Assembly (NCBI GenBank): GCA_026419705.1
Contig: JANZYY010000097.1
Coordinates: 1 to 12,421, forward strand
Reading direction: 5' to 3'
Origin: Fischerella sp.
GTDB lineage: Bacteria > Cyanobacteriota > Cyanobacteriia > Cyanobacteriales > Nostocaceae
DNA: 12,421 bases
This document shows, one piece after another, positions 1 through 3,405 of this stretch; within the stretch, counting starts at the first letter, position 1; each line of letters starts with the position of its first letter. The notes under the pieces are model-generated. The model did not search any database, was not told where the DNA came from, and worked only from the letters and a program-made list of their open reading frames with translations. The position numbers were made by a program, and so were the translations under genes.

Positions 1-117
1 CCTATAACCCTTTTGGGTGGCTTCTTTGCTTGGAGAGTAGCACCTCCCTTCCGGGTAGCGTGGTGGGCGCTAATCCTAGGGTAGGGCGACTTCTCGTTAG
101 GATTTGGCAACTGCGCT
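1..117. repeat. Non-coding 3' flank of the regulator gene, with a hairpin
   Basis: No gene is seen here. AATCCTA (72-78) pairs with TAGGATT (98-104) to form a 7-bp hairpin with a 19-nt loop, just past the stop codon of the minus-strand regulator. No T-run follows on the minus strand, so it is not a textbook intrinsic terminator. The loop side contains TTCTCGTT (91-98), a string also found beside the hairpins at 898 and 8391. The GC-rich part, 1-70, resembles short dispersed Nostocales repeats, but that is an impression only. Confidence 0.4.
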
Positions 118-837
118 CTAGCTGGCTCTATTAATCGACTCTGCTGGTAAGCAAATCAAATTATCCCCCTGAGTGAGGATTAAACCACGTTGACGCAACT
201 TGCCCATCAAGCGGGTAACTGTAACACGAGTCGAACCAATGGCACTGCCAATTTGGGCGTGAGTGAGAGGGAAGGGCAGACAATAACCGCGAATCACTTC
301 AGGATCGCTTTCGCTCATTGCCGGCTCTCCATATTCCTCAATCAACAATGTCAGGAACCCTAAGAGTCGGTCGATAGTGCGTCGTTGTCCTAAGGCACTC
401 AGCCACAGCAGTTTGCGCTGGTGCTGGTATCTAAAGGCATCCATGACTTCGCGACGGAAGTGAGGCCAGTTGTCTAAATCGTGCCAGTACATCCACAGCA
501 CCGCAGTTTGATCGACGTGGGCGTACGCTTGGAGCGTGAATGGTGACTGAGCAACAATTTCAAACGGCTGTCCTGCACCGACAAACCCTAAGAAAGCTTC
601 TTCTGGGGTTCTGTTGATGCGTCGAGAAGTTAACTGACTTGCTGTAGCACTCACTTGGGCAGTTCCTACCATTCGGATCGCACCCCTTTGCACCAAATAC
701 AGCAATCCAGGACGGGCTGGAATGCGCTCATCTTTGCTAAAGGTGCGGCAGCGGTAGTGTTCTTGAGCCCAATCAAGAATCCGTTGCCAAGTTAAAAAAG
801 GCCGTGATGCTTCAGAAAAGGAGGATGGAGATTGCAT
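118..837 (-). CDS. Crp/Fnr-family transcriptional regulator, NtcA-like recognition helix
   Basis: A 239-residue DNA-binding regulator of the CRP/FNR superfamily. Residues about 25-120 form a divergent cyclic-nucleotide-binding-type sensor barrel, residues about 125-170 the dimerisation helix, and residues about 185-230 the winged helix-turn-helix. The HTH runs LTHAQIGSAIGSTRVTVTRL (191-210). Its recognition helix GSTRVTVTRL is the one known from the nitrogen regulator NtcA, so a GTA-N8-TAC-type target is expected. The sensor half is not like NtcA: it carries an extra segment around residues 57-80 and lacks the phosphate-binding cassette of a true cAMP receptor, so no effector can be named. 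It is a paralogue, not NtcA itself (which is about 223 residues). The ATG at 837 is the natural start. It is transcribed away from the DALR gene, across a shared operator at 1000-1013, which suggests autoregulation or NtcA cross-control. Confidence 0.9.
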   Translation of the reverse strand: MQSPSSFSEASRPFLTWQRILDWAQEHYRCRTFSKDERIPARPGLLYLVQRGAIRMVGTAQVSATASQLTSRRINRTPEEAFLGFVGAGQPFEIVAQSPFTLQAYAHVDQTAVLWMYWHDLDNWPHFRREVMDAFRYQHQRKLLWLSALGQRRTIDRLLGFLTLLIEEYGEPAMSESDPEVIRGYCLPFPLTHAQIGSAIGSTRVTVTRLMGKLRQRGLILTQGDNLICLPAESINRAS

Positions 838-901
838 AGGTAACTAAAGAGCGTTCGGCTGAAGACAAAGACATCATAAAAAGGTGCAAGGAGTGTCTTC
901 T

Positions 902-930
902 CGTTGGCGGGTCAGGCTTGTAACCCAACG
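902..930. repeat. Hairpin repeat of the TTCTCGTT type
   Basis: CGTTGG (902-907) pairs with CCAACG (925-930). The element begins with TTCTCGTT (898-905), as does the hairpin at 8391-8421, so both look like members of one dispersed repeat family. It would lie in the 5' untranslated region of the minus-strand regulator mRNA. Confidence 0.45.
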
Positions 931-943
931 GTGCCAGCCATGC

Positions 944-972
944 AAAGAGTAGAAATTGAGCTTCTACTCTTT
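944..972. repeat. Perfect 11-bp hairpin at the expected 5' end of the regulator mRNA
   Basis: AAAGAGTAGAA (944-954) and TTCTACTCTTT (962-972) are exact inverse complements around a 7-nt loop. On the plus strand it ends in TTTTG, on the minus strand in CTCTTTG, so it has some terminator character in both directions. It sits directly downstream of the minus-strand -10-like box at 974-979, so it would form at or near the very 5' end of the regulator transcript, where it could act as a stability element. Confidence 0.55.
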
Positions 973-973
973 T

Positions 974-979
974 GTTATA
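974..979 (-). promoter_or_regulatory. Candidate -10 box for the Crp-family regulator
   Basis: On the minus strand this reads TATAAC. It lies 20 bp from the near edge of the GTA-N8-TAC operator and has no good -35 hexamer. That is the arrangement of class II (NtcA/CRP-activated) promoters, where the dyad replaces the -35. Predicted start near 967, giving a leader of about 130 nt. Confidence 0.45.
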
Positions 980-999
980 CTTCCTACTGTACAATGATG

Positions 1000-1013
1000 G
1001 TAGTAAAATTTAC
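1000..1013. promoter_or_regulatory. NtcA/CRP-type operator GTA-N8-TAC between divergent genes
   Basis: The sequence reads GTA GTAAAATT TAC and matches the NtcA consensus GTA-N8-TAC. It overlaps a second dyad, AGTAAA-N-TTTACT (1002-1014). It lies 20 bp from a -10-like hexamer on each side (TATAAC on the minus strand, CATAAT on the plus strand), near the -41.5 position of a class II activator for both genes. The upstream regulator has an NtcA-identical recognition helix. The motif alone is expected a few times by chance in 12 kb; the placement is what supports it. Confidence 0.5.
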
Positions 1014-1033
1014 TCAGTTTCAAAAAAAATTTG

Positions 1034-1039
1034 CATAAT
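1034..1039 (+). promoter_or_regulatory. Candidate -10 box for the DALR gene
   Basis: CATAAT matches TATAAT at five of six positions, starts 20 bp after the operator and has no -35 partner. It mirrors the minus-strand box at 974-979. Predicted start near 1046, giving a leader of roughly 90 nt before the start codon. Confidence 0.4.
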
Positions 1040-1067
1040 TCTAATTTTTCTTTGCTTAGATTAAACT

Positions 1068-1083
1068 TCTATCTAAAGATAGA
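1068..1083 (+). promoter_or_regulatory. Leader hairpin TCTATC-TAAA-GATAGA
   Basis: A 6-bp perfect stem with a TAAA loop in the predicted 5' untranslated region of the DALR gene. The same 16-nt string, with one change (A to G), recurs inside the coding sequence at 1260-1275. There it again folds, as CTCTATC-TAAA-GGTAGAG (1259-1276), with one G-U pair. Confidence 0.45.
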
Positions 1084-1131
1084 TGACAGAAAATCAATGC
1101 ATTTGAAAAAGGTCGGGCGTTCGTCAAATAT

Positions 1132-2061
1132 GTGTATAAAATGCTACTAGTATGCAAATACACAGCTATTAAACAGTTAATACACAATTATTTAACGGTT
1201 ACCCTAAGTATTTATAATTGTAACAAAAAAACTTCGTATATATTAGAAAAAAAAATTCCTCTATCTAAAGGTAGAGATAAAAATAAGATTTTCTACATCA
1301 CGGCTATAGCGCTACAGCTATCAAAATATGAGAAACTTCCGGCGATGCAGGTGGCTGAAGCCATAACTTCTCATTTTTCAGAAGAATTTGCCGAAGTTGT
1401 TTATGTCCAAATAGTTCCACCTGGCTGGATTCATTTAGAATTGGCTCACCCTTTCCTAGCTGCTTGGTTGCAAAGCCTTGCTGCGGGAGGAGGGGGAGTG
1501 GGAGATGGGGAAGTCGGGGCCCCCGCTCCTACCAGAGAGTGGGGATTAGGGGAGATGGGGAGAACCTCAGATAGGGAAAGATGTAGAGACGCGCCAGGGC
1601 GCGTCTGCAAAACCAACCAATTATCAACAACCAATGTCCCATGTTCCTTGTCCCATTCCCTATTTACCGTTCAATACGCCCATGCACGCTGCTGTTCGTT
1701 ATTACGAATGGCTGAGCAAGAAAGATTTATCATTTCTGCCAATACCATACCTTGGCTTAACACTCAGCAAAAACTGCGCCTAAACCATCCTCTTGAACTT
1801 TCTCTGGTTAGCGAATTGGTACAAGTAGTCGATCAAATAGGTTGTTCTGGTTCTGATGATTCGGTGAAGTGGGAAAAATTAGCGCTTTGTTTAAGTCAAG
1901 CTTTTGAAGAGTTTTGGCGCAGCTGTCGTATTTGGGGTGAGGTGAAAGCCATCTCACCAGAACTAGCACAAACGAGACTGGGATTGGTTATGGCTACTCA
2001 ATCGGTTTTAAGATTTCTCCTAGAAGAAAAACTTAGTATTTTTGCTCCCTTGGAATTGTGA
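1132..2061 (+). CDS. ArgRS-like DALR anticodon-binding-domain protein without a catalytic core
   Basis: A 309-residue protein assembled from the two tRNA-contacting ends of arginyl-tRNA synthetase. Residues about 44-117 resemble the ArgRS N-terminal additional domain (a P..kG.dk.k...AlqLsk pattern, then the IVPPGWIHLEL strand). Residues about 178-309 match the ArgRS helical C-terminus, beginning with VQYAHARCCSLLR and ending in the DALR-type segment TRLGLVMATQSVLRF. The Rossmann catalytic domain with HIGH and KMSKS is absent, so it cannot aminoacylate; binding of tRNA(Arg) or another RNA is inferred. Residues about 118-177 are a Gly/Pro/Ser-rich stretch encoded by invaded repeat DNA. The GTG at 1132 is the longest start; the ATG at 1141 is an equally good choice, and neither has a strong ribosome-binding site. 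The gene is divergent from the Crp-family regulator and shares its operator. Confidence 0.8.
   Translation: MYKMLLVCKYTAIKQLIHNYLTVTLSIYNCNKKTSYILEKKIPLSKGRDKNKIFYITAIALQLSKYEKLPAMQVAEAITSHFSEEFAEVVYVQIVPPGWIHLELAHPFLAAWLQSLAAGGGGVGDGEVGAPAPTREWGLGEMGRTSDRERCRDAPGRVCKTNQLSTTNVPCSLSHSLFTVQYAHARCCSLLRMAEQERFIISANTIPWLNTQQKLRLNHPLELSLVSELVQVVDQIGCSGSDDSVKWEKLALCLSQAFEEFWRSCRIWGEVKAISPELAQTRLGLVMATQSVLRFLLEEKLSIFAPLEL
1483..1662 (+). repeat. In-frame dispersed-repeat insertion inside the DALR gene
   Basis: About 180 nt (60 codons) of base composition unlike its surroundings. It starts with a G-rich run of GGGAG/GGGGAGATGGGG units (1484-1562). Next comes a perfect palindrome, AGACGCGC-CAGG-GCGCGTCT (1587-1606), preceded by GTAG. 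It ends with a CCAATGTCCCATGTTCC-type tract (1630-1659). All three resemble strings that are normally intergenic in Nostocales; a sister of the palindrome is at 8776-8797. The open frame is kept throughout, and the insertion falls exactly between the two ArgRS-derived modules, so the protein probably tolerates it as a linker. Confidence 0.7.
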
Positions 2062-2077
2062 GTCAATAAATAATGTT

Positions 2078-2134
2078 GTTGGTTGTTTGTTATCGTTGTT
2101 TGTGATTTGAAACAAGCAACTAGTAACAACCAAC
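2078..2134. repeat. GTTG-rich long hairpin repeat
   Basis: GTTGGTTGTT (2078-2087) pairs perfectly with AACAACCAAC (2125-2134). Inside it, TTGTTTGT (2096-2103) pairs with ACAAGCAA (2112-2119) with one G-U. It lies 17 nt after the DALR stop codon and may trim or protect the mRNA 3' end, but has no T-run. The same GTTG/CAAC type recurs at 2301-2355. Confidence 0.6.
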
Positions 2135-2187
2135 TATCAACAAACAACAAATTAAAATGAAAAAAATCAAAACTTTTGTAACAAGTA

Positions 2188-2216
2188 TTGACTGGCTAAA
2201 TAGCTTGGGATATATT
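2188..2216 (+). promoter_or_regulatory. Sigma-70-type promoter of the candidate small RNA
   Basis: TTGACT (2188-2193), a 17-bp spacer and TATATT (2211-2216) match the -35/-10 consensus at 5/6 and 5/6 with ideal spacing. It is the best promoter in the window. It points to a start at about 2222, with no gene following before the hairpin at 2243-2283. Confidence 0.7.
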
Positions 2217-2221
2217 AGCTG

Positions 2222-2294
2222 GTGTGTGAGGAGCGAACCAGCAAGGGTACCGAGACGAAACACGGCCAGTCGTCGGTACCCTTTCTGATTTTTT
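2222..2294 (+). ncRNA. Candidate small RNA, about 73 nt
   Basis: Supported by a consensus promoter just upstream and a strong terminator-like hairpin. The predicted transcript has a mostly single-stranded 5' part (2222-2242) carrying GTGTGAGGAG (2224-2233). It is followed by the stem AAGGGTACCGA (2243-2253), a 2-nt bulge and CGA, against TCG-TCGGTACCCTT (2270-2283), with an 11-nt loop and then TCTGATTTTTT. Nothing else fills this gap between the DALR gene and the convergent HAD gene. I do not recognise the family. The GAAACACGG string near the loop made me think of cyanobacterial Yfr2/Cyano-1 RNAs, but I cannot confirm that. The 5' part is complementary to the core of the cyanobacterial small RNA Yfr1. 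Confidence 0.65.
2243..2294 (+). terminator. Rho-independent terminator of the candidate small RNA
   Basis: A 14-bp stem (11 + 3 bp with a 2-nt bulge) with arms 2243-2258 and 2270-2283. It is followed by TCTGA and six T residues (2289-2294). The T-run is offset by five bases from the stem, which weakens the call slightly. Confidence 0.6.
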
Positions 2295-2300
2295 AGGAAT

Positions 2301-2355
2301 TGTTGGTCGATGGTTGTTGGTTGTTGGTCGTTTCAAACAACAAAAAACGATCAAC
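2301..2355. repeat. GTTG-rich hairpin repeat, second copy
   Basis: GTTGGTCGTTT (2323-2333) pairs with AAACGATCAAC (2345-2355) through one G-U pair around an 11-nt loop, preceded by GTTGGTCGATGGTTGTTG. It lies between the small RNA and the 3' end of the HAD gene. With 2078-2134 it brackets the small-RNA gene. Confidence 0.5.
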
Positions 2356-2364
2356 TAATAACTA

Positions 2365-3243
2365 TTATGACAGTAAGAATTTTGCAATTGCCACTGCCGC
2401 TCCATCTTGCTCGACATTGGGAGCTACCCATTTGGCGATCGCTTGCACAGGTGATGGTGCATTGCCCATAGCCACACCAATACCAGCATACTCTAGCATT
2501 TCTACATCATTAAAGTTATCGCCAATAGTCATAACATTACTAGGTTGTAGTCCTAGCATTTCTTCAGCTATGTAACGCACCGCCGCCCCTTTATTTACAA
2601 ACGGGTTAGTCGCTTCAAAGAAAGTAGCAACAGATTTTGTCAGATACAACTCAGTTGGTGTATATTGACTACGCAAAAAACCAAGCAAATTGTCAATAAT
2701 ATTTGTGTCATTGCACAAAGCCAAAACTTTGGTCGGTTCGTTACTACTTAAAACTTGGCGCAAGTCACCCACTGGAATGGGGTTGATACCAGAACGTTCT
2801 GAATATATTTGAGTTTCTGTTGTGATTTCTCGGACGTAAAGTTCGTCATTGATATAAAAGTGGACAGATAAGAGCGATCGCAGTTGGGGTTGTTCAAAAT
2901 AGTTCAATAGCTTTTGGGCAATTTCTCGGGGGACAGGTAAATGTTGATGAACTTTTTGGGAGCTTGGATCTTGAATCCAAGCTCCCTGATAGGCTATTAA
3001 AGGTAGAGCAGACCCTATATCTTGATGAAAACGCAAAGCTGAACGATACATCCTACCAGTGGCAATTGCTACCTGAATTCCTCGTACTTGTGCCGCAGTA
3101 ATTGCTTGCTTTACAGGTTCGCTGATATTGTTAGATTCTCCGGCAATGGTTCCATCTATATCTAAAACCAGCAATTTAATCTCTTTTGCAGCAATATCCG
3201 CAACAACAGCCGATTGTGAGTGAGTAACATATGCTTTTTGCAT
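2365..3243 (-). CDS. Cof-type HAD-IIB family hydrolase (phosphatase)
   Basis: A 292-residue cytosolic haloacid-dehalogenase-superfamily phosphatase of the Cof/IIB class, which dephosphorylates small phosphorylated metabolites such as sugar phosphates through an aspartyl-phosphate. All four motifs are present: LLVLDIDGT (nucleophile D28, acid/base D30), the ATGR motif with T62, K218 in PFVNKG, and MTIGDNFNDVEML (D242 and D246, Mg2+ binding). Residues about 85-205 are the C2b cap that sets substrate choice, so the substrate cannot be read off. Length is normal for Cof proteins, which are about 270-290 residues. About 20 residues precede the first motif; the ATG at 3243 is the longest start. The gene is divergent from polA across a 162-bp gap and convergent with the candidate small RNA. 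Confidence 0.9.
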   Translation of the reverse strand: MQKAYVTHSQSAVVADIAAKEIKLLVLDIDGTIAGESNNISEPVKQAITAAQVRGIQVAIATGRMYRSALRFHQDIGSALPLIAYQGAWIQDPSSQKVHQHLPVPREIAQKLLNYFEQPQLRSLLSVHFYINDELYVREITTETQIYSERSGINPIPVGDLRQVLSSNEPTKVLALCNDTNIIDNLLGFLRSQYTPTELYLTKSVATFFEATNPFVNKGAAVRYIAEEMLGLQPSNVMTIGDNFNDVEMLEYAGIGVAMGNAPSPVQAIAKWVAPNVEQDGAAVAIAKFLLS

Positions 3244-3405
3244 AAATTGGTTGTCAGTTTCGTAAAGATCCCAGTTAGAGGTTATCAGGCTAGAGTCGAA
3301 TCTGGGGAGTAGAACCAGAACAGACTTGACGGATCGTAATTGCTGCAGGTGAATTTGCCATAGTGATGGCTGAAAGTGTAAAAAGCATATGGCTAGAATA
3401 AGGCT
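3244..3405. promoter_or_regulatory. Divergent promoter region between the HAD gene and polA
   Basis: A 162-bp gap that must hold both start sites. TTGACG at 3326-3331 is a possible -35 for polA, but the best -10 at 17-18 bp (around TGAATT, 3350-3355) is weak. AAGG at 3400-3403, just before the polA ATG, is a poor ribosome-binding site. No dyad stands out. Confidence 0.3.

Noticed and set aside
812..994. Small minus-strand open frame overlapping the start of the Crp-family gene
   Set aside because: It runs through two hairpin repeats and the control region, overlaps the regulator's first codons in another frame, and has no protein-like pattern.
2224..2233. Yfr1 itself encoded on the minus strand
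   Set aside because: The minus strand contains CTCCTCACAC, but no intrinsic terminator follows it and the promoter and T-run both point to the plus strand.
2222..2296. GTG-initiated 24-codon frame through the candidate small RNA
   Set aside because: It reads straight through the terminator hairpin, starts at the predicted first base with no ribosome-binding site, and its sequence is explained better by RNA structure.
2300..2575. Plus-strand open frame over the 3' end of the HAD gene
   Set aside because: It starts in the GTTG repeat and is antisense to the well-supported HAD motif IV region.
3290..3305. GAGTCGAATCT, similar to a tRNA T-loop
   Set aside because: No acceptor stem, D-arm or anticodon arm can be built around it.
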